In this document: in pieces, positions 1 through 7,222 of the stretch | Position numbering within the stretch: the first letter of the stretch is position 1 | Layout of the letters: every line of letters begins with the position of its first letter | DNA from: an uncultured Eubacteriales bacterium | GTDB taxonomy: Bacteria; Bacillota; Clostridia; Lachnospirales; Lachnospiraceae | NCBI GenBank assembly: GCA_900315015.1 | Contig: OMXJ01000008.1 | Coordinates: forward strand, 1-64,000 | DNA: 64,000 nt | Direction: 5' to 3' | Made by a program: the position numbers and the translations under genes | The notes under the pieces: model-generated | Told to the model about the DNA's origin: nothing | What the model saw: the letters and a program-made list of their open reading frames with translations, nothing else | The model's database searches: none

Positions 1-312
1 GGAAAAAACATTCTTGCACATATCAGATTTGCTACAATAGGAAAAATGGATAAGACCAAAGAGCTTGGCGATCACTTCCAGCGTGATCTGAAAGAAATGG
101 TGAACGGCTTGCAGACGAATATCCCCGATGTGGGCATTTATATCTGGAGCTGCGGAGAAAATGCAGAAACCCATAATACCCAGCATACGATCATATCTGC
201 GAATGTGTTTGACAATCTCGGAAACGACAGAAGCGTCGGTGAATGGATATTTGACGCAGTGAACGGTGATGTAAAGACCTATGGGCTGGAACTGCTTGAT
301 AAATCGTTTTGA
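1..312 (+). CDS. Hypothetical protein, 3' end of gene (5' end outside window)
   Basis: The reading frame is open from base 1 through the TGA at 310-312, so the gene starts upstream of the window; the internal ATG at 46 is probably not the start. The visible 103 residues begin GKNILAHIRFATIG and include YIWSCGENA and a Phe/Asn/Gly-rich C-terminal end. I see no signal peptide, membrane segment or motif I can assign to a family, so no function is given. The stop lies 13 bases before the ATG of the next gene, whose Shine-Dalgarno (GAGGTGAGG, 311-319) directly abuts it, so the two were probably cotranscribed. This stretch and the following hydrolase look somewhat more GC-rich (43-52% in the lines I counted) than the rest of the window. 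Confidence 0.55.
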   Translation, partial: GKNILAHIRFATIGKMDKTKELGDHFQRDLKEMVNGLQTNIPDVGIYIWSCGENAETHNTQHTIISANVFDNLGNDRSVGEWIFDAVNGDVKTYGLELLDKSF

Positions 313-325
313 GGTGAGGTCTAAA

Positions 326-1331
326 ATGAAAACTGAAACGAAGCGTGGGCATAAAGTATTGAAAATCATTGGTATCATACTGCTGATTCTTTTCTCTGTT
401 GCAGTGATATTTTTCATCAAGGGTAAGATACACGAACGCCGTCCGTGGTACGATGATGACTATTTCGATGATCTCAAGACAGATGCAGTGCTTGAAAAGA
501 AATATTCCGTCAGGGGCAGCTTTGAGACCGCCTATACCGAATTTAAGAGCGATAACAGTAAGATAGACACGATCAGGGTGTTTTATCCTGCGGAGCTTGC
601 GGACAACAACAGATCCTATCCGATGATCGTTTCGGTCAATGCAAGCGGTACACGGGCAAGAAATTATATGGCTGTGCTTGACAGGATCGCTTCATGGGGA
701 TTTATTGTGGTACAGGATCGCTTCATGGGGATTTATTGTGGTCGGCAACGATGATCCGCAGTCCGGCACAGGTGAAACTGCATCGCAGACACTTGATTTT
801 ATCCTGCATATCGGCGCTGACAGCGAATTGTACGGCAAGATTGACAAAAACAATATCGGTATCATGGGATATTCGCAAGGCGGTGCCGGAGCGCTGTGTG
901 CAGTTACGAATTTTGATAACGGAAAGCTGTATAAGACGATATTCACAGGCAGTGCAGCTTATCCTTTCCTTGCACATAATATGGGTTGGGATTATGATGT
1001 AAGCAAGGTCACTATACCGTACTTTATGACTTCGGGAACGGGAAAAACCGATGATGCCGATATTCCGGATATTACAAAGAAATTTGCTGGTGTATGCCCT
1101 CTCGAATCAGTTATTACGAATTATAACAGTATTTCTGATGATGTAGAGAAAGTTCGGGCAAGAGCCACAGGCGCAGAGCATGAGGATATGCTTGTTCGTT
1201 CCGATGGTTATATGACCGCTTGGATGCTGTATCAGCTTTGCGGTGATGAGGAAGCCGCAAAGGTCTTTGTCAGTGATGATGCAGAGATACTGCATAATTC
1301 AAATTGGCAGGATATTGAGAAAAATGATTGA
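326..1331 (+). pseudogene. Alpha/beta hydrolase, frameshifted by a 31-bp tandem duplication
   Basis: The gene starts at ATG 326 behind GAGGTGAGG. The N-terminus (MKTETKRGHK) is followed by one hydrophobic anchor (about residues 11-30), so the enzyme would be membrane-tethered with its domain outside. The hydrolase domain has the core strand PMIVSVNASG, an oxyanion-side segment and the nucleophile elbow GYSQGG; a late His (GAEHEDM) is a candidate catalytic base. It resembles the chlorophyllase/PET-hydrolase-like group of alpha/beta hydrolases, but the substrate is unknown. An exact 31-bp direct repeat (681-711 and 712-742) shifts the frame by +1: the first frame then stops at 754, and the rest is open only in another frame to 1331. 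Removing one copy restores ...RIASWGFIVVGNDDP... as one continuous protein of about 324 residues. It is therefore a recent pseudogene, a revertible allele, or a sequencing/assembly error. Confidence 0.8.
681..742 (+). repeat. Exact 31-bp tandem duplication
   Basis: Bases 681-711 and 712-742 are identical (each begins ACAGGATCGC and ends TTATTGTGGT). The unit length is 31, not a multiple of three, so the duplication alone accounts for the frameshift in the hydrolase gene. Confidence 0.95.
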
Positions 1332-1379
1332 TGTACGGTATTCAATTGTTAGGCTATATAAATAAATTCATACTAAAAT

Positions 1380-1419
1380 AGCGGACAGTGCTTCTGTTAT
1401 GAAACACTGTCCGCTTTTG
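1380..1419 (+). terminator. Rho-independent terminator after the hydrolase
   Basis: An 11-bp perfect stem (AGCGGACAGTG at 1380-1390 pairing with CACTGTCCGCT at 1405-1415) with a 14-nt loop is followed by TTTTGT. It lies 48 bases past the hydrolase stop and separates it from the convergent lgt gene. Confidence 0.75.
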
Positions 1420-1484
1420 TCCATTATTCAGTTTTCTTTGTCAACAGTTTTTCTACCATTTGTTTTAGGTTTTCTACCAACTTT

Positions 1485-2570
1485 CTATTTTCCGGTTTTC
1501 TCAGCTGCTTCCTCTGCTTTCTCAGCTGCTTCCGCTTCTTTCTCAGCTGCTTCCTCTGCCTTTTCTGCTGCTTCCTCTGGCTTTTCATCAGATTCTTCAG
1601 CTTCTAGCTTTTCTTTTACCTTCTGAGCTGATGCTGCAAATTCTTTCTTTGCCTGTCTTACTCTTCCTGCTACAATAGCTATAAAGCTTGCTATGCAAAT
1701 GATTGCTGAAAAGAGCTGTGATACTGCTATAGGTGTACCCTTAATAAAGAGTCTGTCAGTTCTCATTCCTTCAAGAACAAATCTAAGCGCTCCGTAAAAT
1801 AAGCCATATCCAAAGAATATCTCTCCATTAAACTTCTTATGCTTTGTGTAAAGAATAAGAAAGATAAGTATCAAAAGATTGAAGAATGATTCGTAAAGAA
1901 AGGTCGGATGTACCTGAAGGTAAGTTGCGCCGTCTATTACAACTGCATTTTCCCTTACTTCCATTATCTTACTTAATATCTGAGGCTGATTTACATACCT
2001 TGCCTGAAGATCAGCTACTGAACACTGAAAATCATATGGTGCATCTGTTACATCTATCTGCATTGCAAAAAGACTATTTGTGTAGCAACCGAAAACCTCT
2101 CTATTAAAGAAATTTCCCCAGCGGCCTATAATCTGTCCAACCAAAAGACCTAAAATTCCTGTATCAAATACTAGAGGAAGATTCATCTTCTTCTTTTTAC
2201 AATATATATATGCCGTTGTTACTCCAAAAATAGCTCCGCCATATATAGCTAGTCCGCCTGTCCTAAGGTTTAAAATCGATAGAAGATTTCCCTTAAAGTT
2301 ATCAAAATTGAATGCAACATAATACAATCGTGCCCCTACTATGCCTATTATAATTGCAAAAAAGGCAAGATCTATATAATCATCCGGATTTTGACCTGTT
2401 CTCTTAGCCATCCACTCAACTAACAATATTGCTAGTATCATTCCAATGCCAATTATAATACCATAATACTTAAGAGAAAAGTCACCGATTGATATACCAT
2501 TTCCTAAATTCTCAAATACTATACCAAGATTAGGAAATCTTATATCCGTATTATTCATTATAAGGTTCAT
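1485..2570 (-). CDS. lgt: Prolipoprotein diacylglyceryl transferase
   Basis: Lgt moves a diacylglyceryl group from phosphatidylglycerol to the lipobox cysteine of prolipoproteins at the cytoplasmic membrane, the first step of lipoprotein maturation. The 361-residue protein shows the family features: several hydrophobic helices, YYGIIIGIGM near residue 35, the GGLAIYGGAIFG block near residue 105, the signature GRWGNFFNREVFG near residue 150, and HPTFLYES near residue 225. After the last helix comes a soluble tail of about 70 residues made of repeated AEKAEEAAEK-like units, not usual for Lgt. A lipoprotein substrate is encoded at 62459-63028. The start at 2570 has AAGGA about 10 bases upstream; an in-frame ATG 12 bases further in is an alternative. 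Confidence 0.95.
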   Translation of the reverse strand: MNLIMNNTDIRFPNLGIVFENLGNGISIGDFSLKYYGIIIGIGMILAILLVEWMAKRTGQNPDDYIDLAFFAIIIGIVGARLYYVAFNFDNFKGNLLSILNLRTGGLAIYGGAIFGVTTAYIYCKKKKMNLPLVFDTGILGLLVGQIIGRWGNFFNREVFGCYTNSLFAMQIDVTDAPYDFQCSVADLQARYVNQPQILSKIMEVRENAVVIDGATYLQVHPTFLYESFFNLLILIFLILYTKHKKFNGEIFFGYGLFYGALRFVLEGMRTDRLFIKGTPIAVSQLFSAIICIASFIAIVAGRVRQAKKEFAASAQKVKEKLEAEESDEKPEEAAEKAEEAAEKEAEAAEKAEEAAEKTGK

Positions 2571-2612
2571 TATTATTTTATCCTTTTTAGATAGTTCTAG
2601 CTATCCATCATA

Positions 2613-3710
2613 TTATACGTTAAAGAGGAACTCTACAATATCTCCGTCCTTCATAACATATTCCTTACCTTCTGAACGAACAAGTCCCTTTTCACGTGCT
2701 TCCTTTTCACCGCCGCACTTTACAAAGTCATCATAAGCTACTACTTCTGCACGGATAAAGCCTCTTTCAAAATCTGAATGGATCTTTCCTGCTGCCTGAG
2801 GTGCCTTTGTGCCCTTTTTAATTGTCCATGCTCTAGTTTCCTTTTCACCTGCTGTAAGGAAGCTGATAAGGCCAAGTAATGAATAGCTTGCTGCTATAAG
2901 TCTCTCAAGACCTGATTCCTTAACACCAAGCTCTTCAAGATATTCCTGCTTCTCTTCGTCAGTAAGCTCTGCGATTTCATTTTCTGTCTGAGCACTGATT
3001 ACAAATACACCTGAGCCTTCCTTTGCTGCAAATTCACGTACAGCCTTTACATGCTCATTTGATGCACCATCATCTGCAAGATCAGAATCATTTACATTTG
3101 CTGCATAGATTACAGGCTTTGCTGTAAGAAGACCAACTGCTGCAATTATCTTAGCCTCTTCTTCATCATCTGTCTTATAATCTCTAGCGCATTTTCCTTC
3201 ATTTAAAATCTCTGAAACCTTTGCAAGGATTTCATATTCCTTTGCCTGCTCCTTATCGTTCATAGAACCCTTCTTGAGTCTAGCAAGTCTCTTTTCAAGT
3301 ATTTCATAATCTGAAAGGATAAGCTCTGTATTGATGGTATCTATATCTCTAATTGGATCTACACTGCCTTCAACATGGATAATATTCTCATTTTCAAAGC
3401 ATCTAACAACATGAACGATAGCATCGCACTCTCTGATATTAGCAAGGAACTGATTTCCTAAGCCTTCTCCCTTTGATGCTCCCTTTACAAGACCTGCAAT
3501 GTCAACAAACTCTACTACTGCAGGAATTGTCTTCTTTGATTTATACATATCTGTAAGTACCTGTAATCTATGATCTGGTACTGAAACAACACCTACGTTA
3601 GGATCTATTGTACAGAATGGGTAATTGGCCATTTCTGCTCCTGCCTTTGTAAGTGAGTTAAAAAGTGTACTTTTTCCAACATTTGGAAGTCCAACGATTC
3701 CGAGTTTCAT
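2613..3710 (-). CDS. ychF: Redox-regulated P-loop ATPase/GTPase YchF
   Basis: YchF (OLA1 family) is a universally conserved TRAFAC-class P-loop NTPase that prefers ATP and associates with ribosomes; its exact role is unsettled. The 365-residue length is standard. The G1 motif GLPNVGKSTLF lies near residues 6-16, DIAGLVKGASKGEGLGNQFL is G3 and switch 2, and the G4 position reads NVND. The C-terminal TGS domain is recognisable from the AWTIKKGTKAPQAAGKIHSD segment to VEFLFNV. It is probably transcribed alone from a promoter at 3783-3811 and possibly reads through toward lgt, whose start lies 43 bases beyond its stop. Confidence 0.95.
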   Translation of the reverse strand: MKLGIVGLPNVGKSTLFNSLTKAGAEMANYPFCTIDPNVGVVSVPDHRLQVLTDMYKSKKTIPAVVEFVDIAGLVKGASKGEGLGNQFLANIRECDAIVHVVRCFENENIIHVEGSVDPIRDIDTINTELILSDYEILEKRLARLKKGSMNDKEQAKEYEILAKVSEILNEGKCARDYKTDDEEEAKIIAAVGLLTAKPVIYAANVNDSDLADDGASNEHVKAVREFAAKEGSGVFVISAQTENEIAELTDEEKQEYLEELGVKESGLERLIAASYSLLGLISFLTAGEKETRAWTIKKGTKAPQAAGKIHSDFERGFIRAEVVAYDDFVKCGGEKEAREKGLVRSEGKEYVMKDGDIVEFLFNV

Positions 3711-3782
3711 TGTATCTTAATCTCCTTCAAAAATCTTTATTGATTCAATATAATACCGTTCTTTTCAGAACACACTTTGTTA

Positions 3783-3811
3783 AGTATATCATATAAGAAA
3801 AAAAAAGTCCA
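3783..3811 (-). promoter_or_regulatory. Candidate sigma-A promoter for ychF
   Basis: On the minus strand TGGACT (3806-3811) is followed after exactly 17 bases by TATACT (3783-3788). It sits about 75 bases upstream of the ychF start. This is a consensus match only. Confidence 0.4.
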
Positions 3812-3834
3812 TATAATTTTGGAATTCAAATCTG

Positions 3835-3863
3835 TTGATTTTTTATAGGTTTTAGTGTACAAT
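3835..3863 (+). promoter_or_regulatory. Candidate sigma-A promoter upstream of structured repeat copy 1
   Basis: TTGATT (3835-3840), 17-bp spacer, TACAAT (3858-3863). The expected start site near 3870 is about 25 bases before the structured repeat at 3896, so the repeat would lie in the 5' leader of the dehydrogenase mRNA. The second copy of the repeat has an equivalent TTGATT-N17-TAAGAT promoter. Confidence 0.55.
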
Positions 3864-3895
3864 TATCCCTAGATATACTTGAAATTCCCTATGGA

Positions 3896-4146
3896 CTCAC
3901 TAATACCCACGGGCAAGCCTGTGGGGTTGCAGTAGCGATACCGTAACCCTTGGTGAGTAGCCTAAGTTCTTTGAGAACTACGTTAAGAGAGAATATATAG
4001 TTACCTACGGATGTAGTACCCTCTCATTAACATTGGCGATGGTACACTAACCACTCTTCGGAGTGAGTAATTAAATCCTTATAGGATTTAAAGACGGTTC
4101 CTCCCACAGGCTTGCCTGTGGGAGGAACCGCCGAAAATTTTATGAC
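3896..4146 (+). ncRNA. Structured non-coding repeat, copy 1 (candidate HEARO/omega-RNA-like element)
   Basis: This 251-nt element matches 43599-43921 almost throughout, from CTCACTAATACCCAC to TTTTATGAC, while flanking DNA differs. RNA-like features: hairpin CCCACGGGC-AA-GCCTGTGGG; GGGTT pairing with AACCC; CTCAC at the 5' edge able to pair with GTGAG (3953-3957); a stem made of AGTTCT/AGAACT here but AGCCT/AGGCT in copy 2; a UUCG-capped hairpin CACTC-TTCG-GAGTG; an AAATCC/GGATTT hairpin; and a terminal 17-bp perfect stem with a TT loop (CGGTTCCTCCCACAGGC and its complement). No U-run follows, so it is not a normal terminator. It lacks a 69-nt arm found in copy 2. It holds no plausible ORF. 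The family assignment is inference. Confidence 0.6.
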
Positions 4147-4192
4147 AGGTAAAGGATGTAACAAAAATGAATCTAATATGGAGGGCTTTTTA

Positions 4193-5161
4193 ATGTTTAA
4201 AAATGTAACAGTTTTAGGCGGTGGGGTTCTTGGCACACAGATAGGTCTCATGTGTGCATACACCGGACACAAAGTAACTTTCTGGCTTAGAAGCGAGAGT
4301 TCAATCGAAAGAACAAAGCCAAAGATCGAAAGATATTCTTCTCTTATGATTGACGATCTTGAAAAAGCAAAAGCTCTTGTAGGAAATCCTATGGGTGCTT
4401 TTATGTATCCAAAGGGACTTATAAAAGAGTGGAACGGCATCACCGCCGAAGCCATTGATGAGCTTGTTGCTCAGGCAAAGAAAAACCTTAAAGAGGGGGT
4501 AAGCATAGAACTTGATATGGCAAAGGCTGTCAAGGGAGCAGACGTAGTAATCGAATCTATGGCAGAAGACCCTAAGGCAAAGATCGGAGTGTATGAAGCA
4601 ATAAAGGATCTGCTTGATGAAAATACAATTCTTTGCACAAACTCTTCAACAATGCTTCCAAGCACATTTGCGGAATATACCGGAAGACCTGACAGATACC
4701 TCGCCCTTCACTTTGCAAATACAATCTGGAAGAACAATACAGCAGAAGTAATGGGGCATCCCGGAACAGATCCTGAAGTATACAGCAAAATCGTTGAATT
4801 TGCAGAAGAAATCAATATGATTCCTCTGCAGCTTCACAAAGAACAGCCTGGTTATATTCTTAACTCCATGCTTGTTCCTTTCCTTTCTGCTGCTCAGGCA
4901 CTTTGGGCAAATGATGTAGCCGATCCTAAGACAATTGACCGCACCTGGGAGCTTGCAACCGGCGCTCCTGCTGGTCCTTTCAAGATCCTTGACATCGTAG
5001 GACTTGAAACAAGCTACAATATTAACCAGATGAAACCTGATGCGCATGTTGAAGGTTCAATAACCAACAAGATCGGAAAGCTCATCAAGGCTAAGATCGA
5101 TGCCGGAGAAACCGGTGTAAATGCCGGAAAAGGCTTCTACGATTATACAAAGAAACAATAA
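4193..5161 (+). CDS. 3-hydroxyacyl-CoA dehydrogenase (3-hydroxybutyryl-CoA dehydrogenase family)
   Basis: The enzyme reversibly oxidises 3-hydroxyacyl-CoA with NAD(P), as in butyrate fermentation or fatty-acid oxidation. The N-terminal Rossmann fold is clear: FKNVTVLGGGVLGTQIG at residues 2-18. ADVVIESMAED near residue 123 and CTNSSTMLPS near residue 153 match the family blocks, LHFANTIWKNNTAEVM carries the conserved His and Asn region, and the C-terminal domain contains EQPGYILNSML and GAPAGPFKILDIVG. The start is ATG 4193, 7 bases after GGAGGG (4180-4185); the upstream in-frame ATGs at 4178 and 4112 overlap the Shine-Dalgarno or the structured repeat. Length is 322 residues. No thiolase or crotonase is adjacent, so which pathway it serves is open. 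Its mRNA would carry the structured repeat as leader. Confidence 0.9.
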   Translation: MFKNVTVLGGGVLGTQIGLMCAYTGHKVTFWLRSESSIERTKPKIERYSSLMIDDLEKAKALVGNPMGAFMYPKGLIKEWNGITAEAIDELVAQAKKNLKEGVSIELDMAKAVKGADVVIESMAEDPKAKIGVYEAIKDLLDENTILCTNSSTMLPSTFAEYTGRPDRYLALHFANTIWKNNTAEVMGHPGTDPEVYSKIVEFAEEINMIPLQLHKEQPGYILNSMLVPFLSAAQALWANDVADPKTIDRTWELATGAPAGPFKILDIVGLETSYNINQMKPDAHVEGSITNKIGKLIKAKIDAGETGVNAGKGFYDYTKKQ

Positions 5162-5167
5162 TTTTTC

Positions 5168-5198
5168 AAAGCCGGTGAGAAATCACCGGCTTTCTTTT
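5168..5198 (+). terminator. Rho-independent terminator between convergent genes
   Basis: AAAGCCGGTGA-gaaa-TCACCGGCTTT followed by CTTTTT on the + strand, 7 bases after the dehydrogenase stop. On the other strand the run of A before the hairpin could serve the convergent larE transcript. Confidence 0.85.
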
Positions 5199-5204
5199 TA
5201 AATT

Positions 5205-6089
5205 TCAATTATTATTTTTATTCATGTTTCCAGTCTTATATCCTGAAAGGTCAAGCGCAGTATAATCAAATCCGAGCTTTTCAAAATATCCATAAATTTC
5301 CTTCGAGATTTCTTTTCTTATGATCCTCTCAAAATCCTCCGGTAAAAGCTCTATTCTTGCTATTTTACCATGATGCCTTACACGGAACTGCTTAAAGCCC
5401 ATTTCATACAGCTTTTGCTCTGCCTTTTCTACCATTTCAAGCTTCTTTTTTGTAATTACCTCATTATAGGGTATTCTTGATGCAAGGCATGCAAAGGAAG
5501 GCTTATCCCAAGTGGGAAGTCCTATTTCCTTTGAGAGAAGCCTTATATCCTTTTTAGTGAGTCCCGCTTCAACTAAAGGGCTCTTTATTTTTAGCTCCTT
5601 TAGCGCTTTTAGACCCGGTCTGTAATCTGATAGATCATCAACATTTGAGCCATCAAAAATATTTTCTATTCCATTATCAGCTGCTACCTTAATTATGCTA
5701 TCAAATATTTCTTTTTTGCAGTAATAACATCTTTCAGGGACGTTTGCGGCAAATTCCTTTATGGAGAGCTGGTCTAATTCTATTACCACCTGCTTTATTC
5801 CGTTTTTTTCACAGAACATTCTTCCTTCTGTCAGTTCCCTATCTGGAATGGCAGAAGCCTTTACGGTAACTGTAAGCATTTTATCTCCAAGTATTTCTTT
5901 TGCCATATATGCTAAGTAGGTCGAATCAACTCCTGAAGAAAAGGCGATTGCAGCATTTTGGCAGCCCTTAAGATAATTTATAAGCTTCCCTTTTTTAGCA
6001 CTAAGCTCACTATTTATGGACATATCATCCTCTTTTTCAACCGCGCTGATTTTCTCGCTATTCTCTCTATTTTCTTCATTTTCTAGCAT
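5205..6089 (-). CDS. larE: ATP-dependent sacrificial sulfur transferase LarE
   Basis: LarE adenylates the LarB product and inserts sulfur to build the nickel-pincer nucleotide cofactor of lactate racemase-type enzymes. The PP-loop appears as AFSSGVDSTYLAYMAKE near residues 49-65. Family blocks FDGSNVDD, the KSPLVEAGLTKKDIR region and PSFACLASRIPYN follow, the last with a conserved Cys. A CYYC pair (ERCYYCKKEIF) adds two more cysteines; the known alternatives are a sacrificial Cys type and a [4Fe-4S] type with three Cys, and this protein has three candidates, but I cannot decide. The N-terminal 22 residues are acidic and an alternative start is MSINSEL. The ATG abuts the larB stop, so the two are translationally coupled. 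No larA or larC is in the window. Confidence 0.9.
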   Translation of the reverse strand: MLENEENRENSEKISAVEKEDDMSINSELSAKKGKLINYLKGCQNAAIAFSSGVDSTYLAYMAKEILGDKMLTVTVKASAIPDRELTEGRMFCEKNGIKQVVIELDQLSIKEFAANVPERCYYCKKEIFDSIIKVAADNGIENIFDGSNVDDLSDYRPGLKALKELKIKSPLVEAGLTKKDIRLLSKEIGLPTWDKPSFACLASRIPYNEVITKKKLEMVEKAEQKLYEMGFKQFRVRHHGKIARIELLPEDFERIIRKEISKEIYGYFEKLGFDYTALDLSGYKTGNMNKNNN

Positions 6090-6857
6090 TTATATTCCCC
6101 TATTCTTCTTGACCTGCATATGATTTATCATTCCTGCAAGGTAGCCTGCGCCAAAACCGTTATCTATGTTTACGGTGCTGACCCCGCTTGCGCAGGAATT
6201 GAGCATTGATAAAAGTGCTGAAAGTCCGCCAAAGGATGCGCCGTAACCTACGCTGGTAGGAACTGCAATAACAGGGCAATCCGCGAGGCCTCCTATAACA
6301 CTAGCTAGCGCCCCCTCCATTCCTGCAACGGCTACTATGACAGATGCAGACATTATATCCTCTTTATGGGCTAAAAGTCTGTGGAGACCTGAAACTCCGA
6401 CATCATAAAGCCTTATCACCTTATTTCCATAAAGCTGCGCAGTAAGTGCTGCTTCCTCGGCTACAGGCATATCGCTTGTTCCTCCGGTTGCTACGACCAC
6501 ATTTCCTATTCCATCCGGTTCTGGAATACTTCCTGTATATGCAATACGCGAAACCTTGTCATAGTTTATCTCTTCCTGCGCTAATACCTCTGCCGCTGCT
6601 TTTTCTGAAAGCCTTGTTACTATTATATTCTCCTGCCCTGCTGATTTTAAATTTCTGATTATTCCTACTATCTGAGAAGGAGTCTTTCCAGCTCCGTAGA
6701 TAACCTCTCCGGCTCCCTGACGTATTTGCCTATGATGGTCGATTTTCGCATATCCTAAATCATCAAAGGGCTTTGTCTTTAATTTAAGCAGTGCTTCATC
6801 AACGCTCATTTCACCGCTTTTCACCTTTTCAAGTATCTGCCTTGATGTAGTATCCAA
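6090..6857 (-). CDS. larB: Nickel-pincer cofactor biosynthesis protein LarB
   Basis: LarB carboxylates and hydrolyses nicotinic acid adenine dinucleotide to the precursor used by LarE. The C-terminal half resembles PurE-type AIR carboxylases, as in the family. Visible blocks: YGAGKTPSQIVGIIRNL near residue 54, VVATGGTSDMPVAEEAA near residue 120, VAVAGMEGALASVIGGL near residue 175, and PTSVGYGASFGGLSALLSML near residue 200, all LarB hallmarks. The length of 255 residues is normal. It is followed without gap by larE. The metabolic target (LarA-type racemase or another NPN enzyme) must be encoded elsewhere. Confidence 0.92.
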   Translation of the reverse strand: MDTTSRQILEKVKSGEMSVDEALLKLKTKPFDDLGYAKIDHHRQIRQGAGEVIYGAGKTPSQIVGIIRNLKSAGQENIIVTRLSEKAAAEVLAQEEINYDKVSRIAYTGSIPEPDGIGNVVVATGGTSDMPVAEEAALTAQLYGNKVIRLYDVGVSGLHRLLAHKEDIMSASVIVAVAGMEGALASVIGGLADCPVIAVPTSVGYGASFGGLSALLSMLNSCASGVSTVNIDNGFGAGYLAGMINHMQVKKNRGI

Positions 6858-6875
6858 TTTATTCTCCTTATTATC

Positions 6876-6907
6876 AAAAAACGGCCCCGAAAAACGAAGC
6901 CGTTTAT
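6876..6907 (-). terminator. Rho-independent terminator after the small membrane-protein pair
   Basis: Minus strand: AAACGGCTTCG-TTTTT-CGGGGCCGTTT followed by TTT, an 11-bp stem including two G-U pairs. It begins a few bases after the stop of the 103-residue membrane protein and separates it from larB. Confidence 0.75.
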
Positions 6908-6910
6908 TTT

Positions 6911-7222
6911 TTATTTTTTAACTAATACTGTTCTTAAAACCTTGCCTGGATCTTTAACCATAAGCATTCCAAGCCATATGATAAGTCCAAGAGCAACTAC
7001 GCAAACTCCTAAAAATGCATCATTTATCATATCTGCTGCTGCAGGAGTAAAAAAAGCGTCCTTTAACTCAATATATTCTGCAATGGCATCCACCATCCAC
7101 ATAAGTGAAGCTCCCCAGTACATAAGACAGAGTCTTCCAAGCATATATTTCTTATCATGTAACTTAAAGTACCATACAATGGTAGAAATAATCGCTGCAA
7201 ATACAGTTATAAGAAGTGTCAT
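6911..7222 (-). CDS. Small membrane protein, unknown function
   Basis: A 103-residue protein with three likely membrane segments (about residues 2-18, 30-48 and 72-90) and a short basic C-terminus (KVLRTVLVKK). The middle loop is acidic (AEYIELKDAFF). It begins ATGAC, with its ATG overlapping the upstream gene's stop by four bases and GGAGG 8 bases ahead, so the two are translationally coupled. I recognise no family. The pair probably works as a two-protein membrane unit; related clostridial loci exist next to many different genes, and nothing here points to a substrate. Confidence 0.75.
   Translation of the reverse strand: MTLLITVFAAIISTIVWYFKLHDKKYMLGRLCLMYWGASLMWMVDAIAEYIELKDAFFTPAAADMINDAFLGVCVVALGLIIWLGMLMVKDPGKVLRTVLVKK

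Noticed and set aside
4027-4455. A 142-codon minus-strand frame crossing structured repeat copy 1 and the dehydrogenase start
   Set aside because: It overlaps a clear gene on the other strand, has no recognisable domain and no start signal.
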